Below the pieces are notes generated by a model. That model saw nothing but the letters and a program-made list of their open reading frames with translations. It was not told the DNA's origin and did no database searches. This document shows positions 1-6,254 of a stretch of DNA of 18,409 nucleotides, piece by piece (within the stretch, counting starts at the first letter, position 1; each line of letters begins with the position of its first letter). Source of the stretch: Desulfovibrio sp. UBA6121 (GTDB lineage Bacteria > Desulfobacterota > Desulfovibrionia > Desulfovibrionales > Desulfovibrionaceae); assembly GCA_002422505.1 (NCBI GenBank), contig DIVX01000153.1:719-19127 (forward strand), in the 5' to 3' direction. A program made the translations under genes and the position numbers.

Positions 1-309
1 GTCGTTCTCGCAGTGGTCGTTGTGCAGGTGGGTGTGCACCACGATGTCGATGTCCTCCGGCTTCAGGCCATACAGGGCCAGGCCTTGCTCGAAGGTGTAA
101 ATCTTGCCGCCAATGGCCGCCTCGCGCTCGGGGCTCACTATGGGCTGCATCTCGCCGGTATCCACCAGGATCTTCTTGTCGCCGCCCTCCAGGTACCAGC
201 AGTAGATGGGGATGGTGTACGGCTTGCCGTAGGCGTGCTGGTAGGTCATCATGCCATGGTCGAAGATCTTGGTGCCCATGACGATGGGGTGTATCTTGAA
301 CGTCGCCAA
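1..309 (-). CDS. MBL-fold metallo-hydrolase, N-acyl homoserine lactonase-like (N-terminal part, cut by window edge)
   Basis: This is the first 103 residues of a metallo-beta-lactamase-fold hydrolase; the rest lies beyond base 1. Residues 92-99 read HTHLHNDH, the zinc-binding HxHxDH signature, preceded by the usual strand and turn ending in KKILVDTGE (residues 45-53). The N-terminal stretch, with IPIYCWYLEGGDKKILVDTG, resembles the AHL-lactonase-like branch of the superfamily. That branch also includes enzymes acting on other esters and lactones, so the substrate cannot be stated. The start is the TTG at 307-309, because a strong GGAGG (316-320) sits 6 bases upstream and no ATG fits better. 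The gene is divergent from the small gene at 489. No signal peptide is seen, so it is probably cytoplasmic. Confidence 0.85.
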   Translation of the reverse strand, partial: MATFKIHPIVMGTKIFDHGMMTYQHAYGKPYTIPIYCWYLEGGDKKILVDTGEMQPIVSPEREAAIGGKIYTFEQGLALYGLKPEDIDIVVHTHLHNDHCEND

Positions 310-379
310 GGTGTTCCTCCTTGCCTTGCTGTGCGTCTGCCTGGAGAGAAAAAAGCTGCCCGTGCAGGCTGTTGTATTT

Positions 380-395
380 CCCTCGCTCGCGAGGG
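380..395. repeat. 6-bp inverted repeat at the predicted start of the MBL transcript
   Basis: CCCTCG (380-385) and CGAGGG (390-395) form perfect arms around a CTCG loop. The repeat lies just downstream of the -10 candidate of the MBL gene, so it could be a repressor site or the first hairpin of the mRNA. Chance occurrence in GC-rich DNA is possible. Confidence 0.35.
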
Positions 396-396
396 G

Positions 397-425
397 AATG
401 TAGCAGAGTGCGGGCAAAGGGGCAA
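397..425 (-). promoter_or_regulatory. Sigma70-like promoter candidate for the MBL-fold gene
   Basis: On the minus strand TTGCCC (420-425) and TACATT (397-402) are separated by 17 bases, each matching four of six consensus positions. Transcription would start near base 390, inside a small inverted repeat, about 80 bases before the TTG start. This is read by eye and not tested. Confidence 0.4.
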
Positions 426-436
426 TGTCCAGGGTG

Positions 437-464
437 TTGCCCCGGCTCAAAAGATGGGTATGAT
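437..464 (+). promoter_or_regulatory. Sigma70-like promoter candidate for the gene at 489
   Basis: TTGCCC (437-442) and TATGAT (459-464, five of six consensus bases) are separated by 16 bases. The predicted start near 471 would leave a short leader containing the strong AAAGGAGG at 476-483. Promoter, ribosome site and ATG follow each other at normal distances, which supports a real gene downstream. Confidence 0.5.
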
Positions 465-488
465 TTTGCCGAAGTAAAGGAGGCGCGC

Positions 489-747
489 ATGCAGGAGCAG
501 GCCGGGCAAACAGGCTTCAGTTTTTAAACCGGGCCAGACCGGGCCAGACCCGGAGAACGCGCGGCGCGTGCACGTGCTGGTGTTCAAGGATGGCCAGCCC
601 TATACCGATCTGCACGGGGCGCAGATGGTGAAGCGCTTTGCCGCCAGCGCCGGGCCGCAGCGCGTGGCGCAGTTTTGCGAGCGCTTCACCGCAGACGACG
701 CCTTCCGCACCCAGGTGCTGCTCAAGCACGCCTTTGCCTGCTGCTAG
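489..747 (+). CDS. Small unrecognised protein with a one-base frame break (frameshifted gene)
   Basis: The ATG at 489 follows a strong AAAGGAGG (476-483), but its frame stops after 12 codons at TAA 525-527. A second frame, open from 478, continues to TAG 745-747 and looks coding from about 529: VHVLVFKDGQPYTDLHG, KRFAASAGPQRVAQFCERF and a C-terminal FACC. If one T is removed from the five-T run at 521-525, both parts join into an 85-residue protein (MQEQAGQTGFSFKPGQTG...). So the gene is either truly broken, carries a sequencing error in the homopolymer, or uses a +1 shift at TTT TAA. A fallback start is GTG 568, but it has only a weak ribosome site. A 10-base tandem repeat (531-550) follows the break. 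I do not recognise the family. No signal peptide or membrane helix is evident, and three cysteines are present, two of them at the extreme C-terminus. Confidence 0.55.
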
Positions 748-1859
748 CCCTTGGCTTCCGGCCTCGTGTCGGCTGCGTTGTCCTGCTGGGCGGAAAGCCA
801 GCCCTTGCGCCGGAAGAACAGCACCATGCCCGCCACGGTGCAGGCCATGACGCCCAGCACCACGAAGTAGCCGTAGCGGGTTTCCAGTTCCGGCATGTAG
901 CGAAAGTTCATGCCGTAGAGCGAGGCCAGAAAGCTCAATGGAATGAAGATGGTGGAGATCATGGTCAGCACCTTCATGGTCTCGTTGAGCTTGAGGCTGA
1001 CGTTTGAAAGGTACAGGTCGAGCATGCCGGAGAGCATGTCGCGGAAGGTCTCCACCGTGTCCATTACCTGTATGGTGTGGTCGTACAGGTCGCGCAGGTA
1101 GGGAATGGTGGCGTCCTGTATGAAGGGCGAGCCGCCCTTTTCCAGCCGGGCCAGCACCTCGCGCAGGGGCCACACGAAGCGCCGCAAGAACAGCGCCTCG
1201 CGCCGCAGGCCGTGGATGGTCTCCAGCTCCCCCGGCGTGGGCGCATCCAGCAGGGCCTCCTCCACCTCCTCAATGTCGTCGCCCATGCGCTCCAGCACCA
1301 CAAAATAGTTGTCCACCAGGGCGTCGATGAGCCCGTACATCAGGTAGTCCGGCCCGGATTTGGCCAGCTTGCCCGTGCCGGACAACAAGCGTTTGCGCAC
1401 CTCGCCGAACACGTCGCCGCCGCCCTTTTCCTGAAAGGTCAGCAGCAGGTTCCCCCGCAGCACAAAGCTCACCTGTTCGTCCTCGATGGTGCGCTCCTTC
1501 TCGTCGTAGCGCAGCATTTTGAGCACCACAAAGAGCGCGTCGTCCAGTTCGTCGAGCTTGGGGCGCTGGCCGGTGTGGACGATGTCCTCCAGCACCAGGG
1601 GGTGCAGTTGGAACAGCTCGCCCAGGCGCGTAACGCAGGCCGGGTCGTGCAGGCCGTCCAGGTTGATCCAGGTGAGGCCCGGCGCGTCCACGTAGACGGC
1701 GCAGTCGTCTGCGCTGGCGGGAAAGCTCTGGCGCACGCCGCCCTCGTCCACGTGGATGACGTCCAGGGCCACCTCGGCGGTCTGGTGGCGGCCAACGTAG
1801 GTAACGGTGCCCGGAGGCAGGCCCTTTTTGCGGATGCGGCGGTGCAGGGATTCGAACAT
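744..1859 (-). CDS. corA: CorA-family magnesium/cobalt transport protein
   Basis: This 371-residue protein is an inner-membrane channel of the CorA family, which carries Mg2+, Co2+ or Ni2+ into the cell as a pentamer. The C-terminus shows the family hallmark YGMNF (GMN at residues 316-318) at the end of the first transmembrane helix (LTMISTIFIPLSFLASLYGMN). The second helix FVVLGVMACTVAGMVLFF and a basic tail follow. The large N-terminal part is the cytoplasmic funnel, with a helical stretch rich in Glu and Asp (ERMGDDIEEVEEALLD). I chose the ATG at 1857-1859 because GGGAGG lies 5 bases before it and the protein MFESLHRRIRKKGLPPG is a usual CorA start; the frame stays open upstream to 1937 without a ribosome site. 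Its TAG (744-746) overlaps the stop of the convergent small gene. Confidence 0.95.
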   Translation of the reverse strand: MFESLHRRIRKKGLPPGTVTYVGRHQTAEVALDVIHVDEGGVRQSFPASADDCAVYVDAPGLTWINLDGLHDPACVTRLGELFQLHPLVLEDIVHTGQRPKLDELDDALFVVLKMLRYDEKERTIEDEQVSFVLRGNLLLTFQEKGGGDVFGEVRKRLLSGTGKLAKSGPDYLMYGLIDALVDNYFVVLERMGDDIEEVEEALLDAPTPGELETIHGLRREALFLRRFVWPLREVLARLEKGGSPFIQDATIPYLRDLYDHTIQVMDTVETFRDMLSGMLDLYLSNVSLKLNETMKVLTMISTIFIPLSFLASLYGMNFRYMPELETRYGYFVVLGVMACTVAGMVLFFRRKGWLSAQQDNAADTRPEAKG

Positions 1860-1970
1860 GGCGGCCTCCCGGCTGGATGCGGCGCGGGCGCGGGGAAGCC
1901 CCGGCCCTGCAGGCATGGTAGCCGGAATCGGCTGCAAGGTACAGGGGGCGGAACGCGCGGGCAGTCGCTG

Positions 1971-1996
1971 CGCCTGTGCTATTGGTCGAACAGGCG
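1971..1996. repeat. 7-bp inverted repeat between the EamA gene and corA
   Basis: CGCCTGT (1971-1977) and ACAGGCG (1990-1996) are perfect arms with a 12-base loop, 17 bases after the stop of the EamA gene. There is no T-run on the minus strand, so it is at best a weak terminator or an RNA-stabilising hairpin. The remaining bases between 1860 and 2012 show no gene. Confidence 0.35.
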
Positions 1997-2012
1997 TGCC
2001 TGGCCTGGCGGG

Positions 2013-2975
2013 TTAACCTGGACTAGTGCGCTGGGCCTTGTGCCTGCTCTTGCTGCGGGTGGACGCTGCTTTGCGCGCCGGGCTTCTGATTTGGCCCAGC
2101 AGCACCCCGGCCAGAATAAGCGCGCTGGCGGCGAACTGCGCCGGGGCCAGGGCCTCGCCCAACAGCAGCCAGCCCGCAAGCACGGCCACCAGCGGCACAA
2201 GGTTGATGCTTGCCGCGGCCTGGGCCGAGGCCAGGCTCGCCACGGCCCGGTGATACAGGCCAAAGGCCCCCAGGGTGACCACCGCGCCCAGGTAGGCCAC
2301 GGCCAGCCACGAGGCCGACGGCACGGCGGAGCAGGCCGCCAGGGGGTCGCGCAGCCAGCCGGGCTCGCCCAGCAGTGCGCCGGGCAGAAAGAACACCGCC
2401 CCGGCAAAAACCTGCAAGCCCGTAAGATGCCAGGAATCGTAGCGGTTGGACAGATGCTTGAGCACCAGCATGTAACCGCTGGCGCAGCACATGGCCAGCA
2501 GCTCCAGGAGGTTGCCCAGGGCTGGATTGGGCGCGCCGTGCTCCGCCGATCCGGCCAGGGAAAGCCAGACCACCCCGCCCAAAGACAGGCACAGCCCGGC
2601 GACCATCCGCCCGGAGAGGGCCTCGCGCAGGAAGGCCCAGGCCCCGGCGGCCACCAAGAGCGGCACCAGCGACGAGATCATGCCCGCCTGGGACGAGGTG
2701 GTCAGGGCCACGGCGAAGCCTTCCAGCAGGAAGTACAGGCAGGGCTGCAGCAGGCACATCAGGCCCAGCCAGGCCAGGTCGCCGCGCCTGCGGCCCGCCT
2801 TGGGCACGCGGCCCCACACGGCGGCCAGCAGCACGGAGGCCAGGACCATGCGCAGAAAGACCACGGCAAGGGGCGAAAAGCCCAGCAGAGCGTATTTCAT
2901 GGCCGCGAAGCTGGTGCCCCAAAGCAGCACGGCCCCGGCCAGGCACAGATAGGGGGTAAGGGGGCGCTCGTTCAT
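2013..2975 (-). CDS. EamA/DMT-family transporter
   Basis: This 320-residue membrane protein has about ten hydrophobic helices in two halves, the layout of EamA (drug/metabolite transporter) exporters. The N-terminal half begins LCLAGAVLLWGTSFAAMKYAL and includes SSLVPLLVAAGAWAFLREALS. The second half contains the matching SINLVPLVAVLAGWLLLGEAL, a typical repeat of the fold. Family members export amino acids, metabolites or drugs; the substrate cannot be read from the sequence. The ATG at 2973-2975 is chosen because the membrane fold begins directly after it. The frame continues open upstream to 3218 but encodes only Arg/Pro/Ala-rich text, and the ribosome site is weak. The basic tail (SPARKAASTRSKSRHKAQ) is cytoplasmic by the positive-inside rule. 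It lies 358 bases downstream of an AraC-type regulator on the same strand, which may control it. Confidence 0.9.
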   Translation of the reverse strand: MNERPLTPYLCLAGAVLLWGTSFAAMKYALLGFSPLAVVFLRMVLASVLLAAVWGRVPKAGRRRGDLAWLGLMCLLQPCLYFLLEGFAVALTTSSQAGMISSLVPLLVAAGAWAFLREALSGRMVAGLCLSLGGVVWLSLAGSAEHGAPNPALGNLLELLAMCCASGYMLVLKHLSNRYDSWHLTGLQVFAGAVFFLPGALLGEPGWLRDPLAACSAVPSASWLAVAYLGAVVTLGAFGLYHRAVASLASAQAAASINLVPLVAVLAGWLLLGEALAPAQFAASALILAGVLLGQIRSPARKAASTRSKSRHKAQRTSPG

Positions 2976-3070
2976 GGCCGCAGCATGCCCAAGAACTGGC
3001 GCGGCGTATGGAACGAAATTGCGGCCTGCACAGACGGCGGTCAGCCGGGCAAAGACTGGCGTCGGCGGTA

Positions 3071-3372
3071 GGCGAAGATTGTGTCGGCGGCGGGTGAAGG
3101 GGATGGCGGAGACGGTGGCTGTCGAAGGCCTGCCGCTTACTTTGCTTGCTGGCCCGCTGGCGTGGCCGTTGGCGGAGGCTGGTGAGGCGGCTGGTGGAAG
3201 TCTGCCCGTCTGCTTCACTGGCTTACTTTGTTTGTTGGTCCGCTGGCGGCGGCGGCTGGCGAAGATTGTGGCGGCGGGGGGTGAAGGGGATGGCGGAGGT
3301 CTGACGCCTGCTCCACTGGCCTACTTTGTTGGCTTACTTTGCTTGCTGGCCCGCTGGCGTGGCCGTTGGCGG
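3071..3372. repeat. Cluster of duplicated ~40-bp blocks between the EamA and AraC genes
   Basis: Two block types are present. Block A occurs at 3071-3111 and 3258-3297, nearly identical (GGCGAAGATTGTG ... GAAGGGGATGGCGGAG). Block B occurs at 3135-3175 and 3332-3372 as a perfect 41-base repeat beginning GCTTACTTTGCTTGCTGG; a third copy at 3221-3248 differs by three C-to-T changes. The last B copy contains the stop codon and last residues of the AraC gene. The plus strand of block A is rich in G runs. No gene is seen in 2976-3333, only open frames caused by high GC. Confidence 0.75.
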
Positions 3373-4341
3373 CGGCGTTCCGCCCGTTGGCGCGCCCGCC
3401 GGCCTGGCCTGGCAGGCATGGCCGCCCAGGTACTGGCCCGGCGTGGCCCCGGTGAACTCGCGGAAGCAGCGCGAAAAGTGGCTCTGGTCTGCAAAACCGG
3501 CGTCCAGGGCGGCCTGGCTGATGGACATGCCCCCGGCGAGCAGGGTCTTGGCGCGCTCCACGGCCTGCTGGAGCTGGTAGGCGTGCGGCGGCAGGCCCGT
3601 GGCGGCCTTGAACACGCGCAGAAAATGGTGCGGCGAAAGTCCGGCCAGCCGCGCCAGTTCCTCCAGGGGCACCCAGGCCCCGGCCTTGGCCGCAATGTGC
3701 GCCTGGGCCTGAGCCACGGCAGGGTTGAGCGCCTGGTCGCCAGCGGGGCGGCCTTGGGAAGACGCCCTGTCCTGGCGGGCAGCGGGAGTGTCCGTGTCGC
3801 GCGGTGCGGGCTCGGAGCCTTCTGTTTGCAGGGCGGTATGCAGGTTGGCAGGCAGGTCGGCAGGCAGGTCGGCGTGCCGGGCGGTGAGCCCGCGCAGGCA
3901 GGCCAGCAGCAGGGACTGCTTGGCGCAGGCGGGCGCAGCCTGCACGTAGGCCTGGTGCAGTTCGCCCCAGGCGGCAAAGAGTTCGGGGTCGTGCAGCACC
4001 GGGCTGGAAAAGCGCGGAGCCTGGCCGGGCTGCTGCGCGGCGGCCAAAAGCCAGCGCGGGTCCAGGGCCAGCAGCCGGTAGGAGATGCCGCAGCCGGAGT
4101 CGGGGTTGCAGGCGTGGGGCCGCCCGGCCTTGATGACCACCATGTGCCCGGCGTTGGCCGTGTGGCGGACGCCGTCCAGGTGAAAGCTGGTGCTTCCGGC
4201 ATCAATCAGGGAGATGATGCAGGCGCGGTGGGTGTGGGTGCGGAAGGCTTTTTGCCTGTACGTGGAGCTGCGCGCCTCAACGCCGGGCAGGGCGTCGTCG
4301 CGCCAGAAGCGCACGTTGGCGTGCAGGGGCGCGCCAGACAT
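3334..4341 (-). CDS. AraC-family transcriptional regulator
   Basis: This 335-residue protein has an N-terminal cupin-type sensor domain (roughly residues 10-170, with HTHRACIISLIDAGSTSFHLDG and an AGRPHACNP turn). A C-terminal double helix-turn-helix follows at about 224-304. The first helix-turn-helix contains LEELARLAGLSPHHFLRVFK; the second carries ISQAALDAGFADQSHFSRCFRE, ending in the family signature FTGATPGQYL. Such proteins bind DNA as ligand-responsive activators; this sensor type is common in regulators placed beside small exporters. The start ATG (4339-4341) gives a normal N-terminus but has only a weak ribosome site. Two oddities stand out: a low-complexity linker (about residues 160-215) and a 30-residue Pro/Ala/Gly tail after residue 304 that lies partly in the repeat block. 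Its likely target is the EamA exporter downstream, which is inference from position. Confidence 0.9.
   Translation of the reverse strand: MSGAPLHANVRFWRDDALPGVEARSSTYRQKAFRTHTHRACIISLIDAGSTSFHLDGVRHTANAGHMVVIKAGRPHACNPDSGCGISYRLLALDPRWLLAAAQQPGQAPRFSSPVLHDPELFAAWGELHQAYVQAAPACAKQSLLLACLRGLTARHADLPADLPANLHTALQTEGSEPAPRDTDTPAARQDRASSQGRPAGDQALNPAVAQAQAHIAAKAGAWVPLEELARLAGLSPHHFLRVFKAATGLPPHAYQLQQAVERAKTLLAGGMSISQAALDAGFADQSHFSRCFREFTGATPGQYLGGHACQARPAGAPTGGTPPPTATPAGQQAK
3841..3873 (-). repeat. 12-bp in-frame tandem repeat in the AraC linker
   Basis: The 12-base unit GGCAGGCAGGTC occurs twice in direct succession (3847-3858, 3859-3870) with partial copies on both sides. On the coding strand it gives a repeated ADLP motif in the linker between sensor and DNA-binding domains. 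Length changes here keep the reading frame. Confidence 0.7.
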
Positions 4342-4364
4342 GGTGCCGCTTGCCGGGCCGGGGG

Positions 4365-4859
4365 TTAGCGCCAGCCGCCGCCGCGTCCGGAGGTGTAAAT
4401 GAGACGGCTGGGTTTTTCGCTCACGGGCTCAAAGGGGCCCTGGCGGCAGGCCTCCGCGCTTTTGCCCACGCTTTGCAGCACCTGTTCCTTGTAGATCAGG
4501 TTGCCCACGTAGAAGTGCGGATTGCTTTCGGAGCGGCGCACCTGGCAAACCACGCCCGGCAGGTCGATGGCGCGGAAGCTGGCGCGGTAGAGGCCGTCGG
4601 CCCCTTTGTGCACCTGCATGCTGTGGCGGCCGCCCAGAATGGTGGCGTTCATGCGCTCCACTTGGTTGCGGGCGAAGTGGGCGAAGCTTTCGTGCTCGCG
4701 GATGAGGTCCGGGTCCATGTAGGCCGGGATATTTTCCTGCGCGGGGGCCACGGCCAGGGTAGGCTGGGGCAGGTTCTGGCCGGGCTCGGCCTGGGCGGCC
4801 AGGGGCAGAACCAGGAAGCAGAGCAGGACAAGGGGGCTAAGACGGCGTTTCAAGGACAT
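4365..4859 (-). CDS. Secreted protein of unknown function
   Basis: This is a 164-residue protein with a clear signal peptide: basic start MSLKRR, hydrophobic core LVLLCFLVLPL, and a likely cleavage after AQA at residue 24. There is no lipobox cysteine, so the mature protein is probably soluble in the periplasm. I do not recognise a domain. The mature part has two cysteines (in VVCQVRR and EACRQG) that could form a disulfide. ATG 4857-4859 is preceded by GGAGAG at normal distance. It follows the VWA-OmpA gene by 77 bases on the same strand and has its own promoter candidate in that gap, so co-function with that envelope protein is possible but not shown. Confidence 0.8.
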   Translation of the reverse strand: MSLKRRLSPLVLLCFLVLPLAAQAEPGQNLPQPTLAVAPAQENIPAYMDPDLIREHESFAHFARNQVERMNATILGGRHSMQVHKGADGLYRASFRAIDLPGVVCQVRRSESNPHFYVGNLIYKEQVLQSVGKSAEACRQGPFEPVSEKPSRLIYTSGRGGGWR

Positions 4860-4903
4860 GGCGGCTCTCCGGCGGACGGGAAAATGGTTCGGGACTGCGA
4901 GGC

Positions 4904-4932
4904 ATTTTGCCCCGCAGCCCCGAAGAGGTCAA
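4904..4932 (-). promoter_or_regulatory. Sigma70-like promoter candidate for the secreted protein gene
   Basis: On the minus strand TTGACC (4927-4932, five of six) and CAAAAT (4904-4909, four of six) are 17 bases apart. They lie in the 77-base gap between the VWA-OmpA stop and the start at 4859. The -35 element sits in the loop of a small inverted repeat (AGCCCC / GGGGCT). Confidence 0.4.
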
Positions 4933-4936
4933 GGGG

Positions 4937-5989
4937 CTAGTTGCTGCGGATTTCCACGCGGCGGTTCAGGTGGCGTCCTTCCTCGGTCTTGTTGTCGAAC
5001 TTGGGCTCAAGCTTGCCCTTGCCGACGACATTCAGACGGGTCATGGAGAAGCCGTGCTCGTAGAGCCACTTGGCAACGGAGCCGGCGCGGCGCTCGGAGA
5101 GCTTCTGGTTGTAGGGCACGCCGCCAACGTTGTCGGTGTGGCCTTCCACGGTGAACTTCTGGCACTTGGAATCCTTGAGGATGGTCAGGGCCTGCTCCAG
5201 GGCGGGCTCCATTTCCTTGGTGATCTGGTACTTGTCGAAGCCGAAGTTCAGGTTGCCGAAGGTGATGGTTTCACACTCGGCCGCAGCGGGAGCAATGGCG
5301 CGGGCGGCGGGGGCGTCGGCCACCACTTCGTAGAACACGTCCTTGACATACTGCTTCATGGCGGCGGGGTTGCCCAGGGCCTTGGGGTCGCCCACCACGC
5401 TGCAACGGCTGATGGCGCGGATGTCGTCGACGACCATCTTGCCGCGCGGCGTGTCGGCGTAGCTCACCACGTGGATGCACAGGTTGGGGTACTTGGCGTA
5501 CAGGGCCTTGGCTTCGGCCACGGGGTCCTGGCCGTAGTTGGAGTCGCCGTCGGTGAAGATGATCAGCGCGGTCTTGCCGGAGAAGCCGGACAGGGCGGGC
5601 TCAAGATCCTTGAGGCCGATGCCCATGGGGGTGTTGCGGTTGAAGATCTCGTAATCGGTCTTGATGCCGCTGACGGCCTGGGCCACGGCGCCCTTATTGT
5701 AAACGGCGGGGGCCTGCAGCATGTTGTACGGGGCGAAGGTGGCCACGCTGCTCTTGTAGTTCAGGGTCGGAATTTCGGCGTTCATGCGGGTGATGAGCTC
5801 TTTGGCGTGCTTGATCTTCACGGACTTGTACGTGTCGCTGGTCATGGACATGGAGCCGGAGTAATCGACGAAGAGAATGAAGTTATCGACCTTGGGCTTC
5901 AGGGTCTCGGCCTGGGCGGTAACGGCCAGAACCAGGGCCATGAGGGTGCCCAGGAGGGTGCTGGTCAGAAGGCGCTTACGTATGCTCAT
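4937..5989 (-). CDS. Secreted von Willebrand A plus OmpA-domain protein
   Basis: This 350-residue protein has a signal peptide (MSIRKRLL..., cleavage near AQA at residue 27). A von Willebrand factor A domain follows (about 35-210) with the metal-site motif DYSGS (D42, S44, S46), a threonine in NTPMG and a later FTDGDSN. The C-terminal OmpA/MotB-type domain (about 225-350) contains VEGHTDN and LSERRA. D286 and R301 have the same 15-residue spacing as the residues that bind diaminopimelate in OmpA, so the domain should hold the protein to peptidoglycan. The VWA part probably binds a partner protein through a metal ion. ATG 5987-5989 was preferred over the upstream ATG at 6046 because AAGGAG precedes it and the signal peptide starts there. 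The partner is unknown. Confidence 0.9.
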   Translation of the reverse strand: MSIRKRLLTSTLLGTLMALVLAVTAQAETLKPKVDNFILFVDYSGSMSMTSDTYKSVKIKHAKELITRMNAEIPTLNYKSSVATFAPYNMLQAPAVYNKGAVAQAVSGIKTDYEIFNRNTPMGIGLKDLEPALSGFSGKTALIIFTDGDSNYGQDPVAEAKALYAKYPNLCIHVVSYADTPRGKMVVDDIRAISRCSVVGDPKALGNPAAMKQYVKDVFYEVVADAPAARAIAPAAAECETITFGNLNFGFDKYQITKEMEPALEQALTILKDSKCQKFTVEGHTDNVGGVPYNQKLSERRAGSVAKWLYEHGFSMTRLNVVGKGKLEPKFDNKTEEGRHLNRRVEIRSN

Positions 5990-6022
5990 TAGTGAATCTC
6001 CTTTGATTTCTAGCTGTTGGAC

Positions 6023-6039
6023 AAAGGGTTTGGCCCTTT
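6023..6039 (-). repeat. Hairpin in the leader of the VWA-OmpA mRNA
   Basis: AAAGGG (6023-6028) and CCCTTT (6034-6039) form a perfect 6-bp stem with a 5-base loop, between the predicted promoter and the ribosome site. It could stabilise the mRNA; it has no terminator-like U-run in the minus direction. Confidence 0.35.
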
Positions 6040-6064
6040 TACGCACATTGTCTGCTTTCGAACA

Positions 6065-6093
6065 TATATAGGTAAAGATTCTTAAAATGGCAA
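6065..6093 (-). promoter_or_regulatory. Sigma70-like promoter candidate for the VWA-OmpA gene
   Basis: On the minus strand TTGCCA (6088-6093, five of six) and TATATA (6065-6070) are exactly 17 bases apart with an AT-rich spacer, unusual for this GC-rich sequence. The predicted start near 6058 leaves a leader of about 70 bases. This is one of the best promoter candidates in the window. Confidence 0.55.
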
Positions 6094-6141
6094 CTCATTC
6101 CAGCGGCTTTGTTTCAAATGGCCTGGGGGCCGGGCTTGCGG

Positions 6142-6170
6142 TTGCCAAGCGGCGTTTCTCTGGATAGACT
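6142..6170 (+). promoter_or_regulatory. Sigma70-like promoter candidate for hldD-lptD-mutL
   Basis: TTGCCA (6142-6147, five of six) and TAGACT (6165-6170, four of six) are 17 bases apart. Transcription would begin near 6177, about 78 bases before the hldD start. The same -35 hexamer is used by the divergent promoter 50 bases away. Confidence 0.5.
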
Positions 6171-6254
6171 TTAGAGTTTCAAAACGCGAACCACCCCGGC
6201 CCCGGGGGAAGGGGCGCGCCACCCTGCGGGGCACAACCGTCAAGGAGCCGACTT

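Noticed and set aside
523..529. TTTAAAC, a classic -1 slippery heptamer, in the frame-broken gene
   Set aside because: Its reading phase is not that of the ATG frame: a -1 shift there would start from a third frame that has no start. Only a +1 shift or an indel links the two parts.
2976..3333. Possible CRISPR-like array or insertion sequence
   Set aside because: The repeats are unevenly spaced, of two types, partly coding, and there is no transposase, terminal inverted repeat or cas gene.
1077..4368. Long plus-strand open frames opposite corA, EamA and AraC genes
   Set aside because: They are Gly/Gln/His-rich shadow translations without ribosome sites, and the minus strand carries recognisable proteins.
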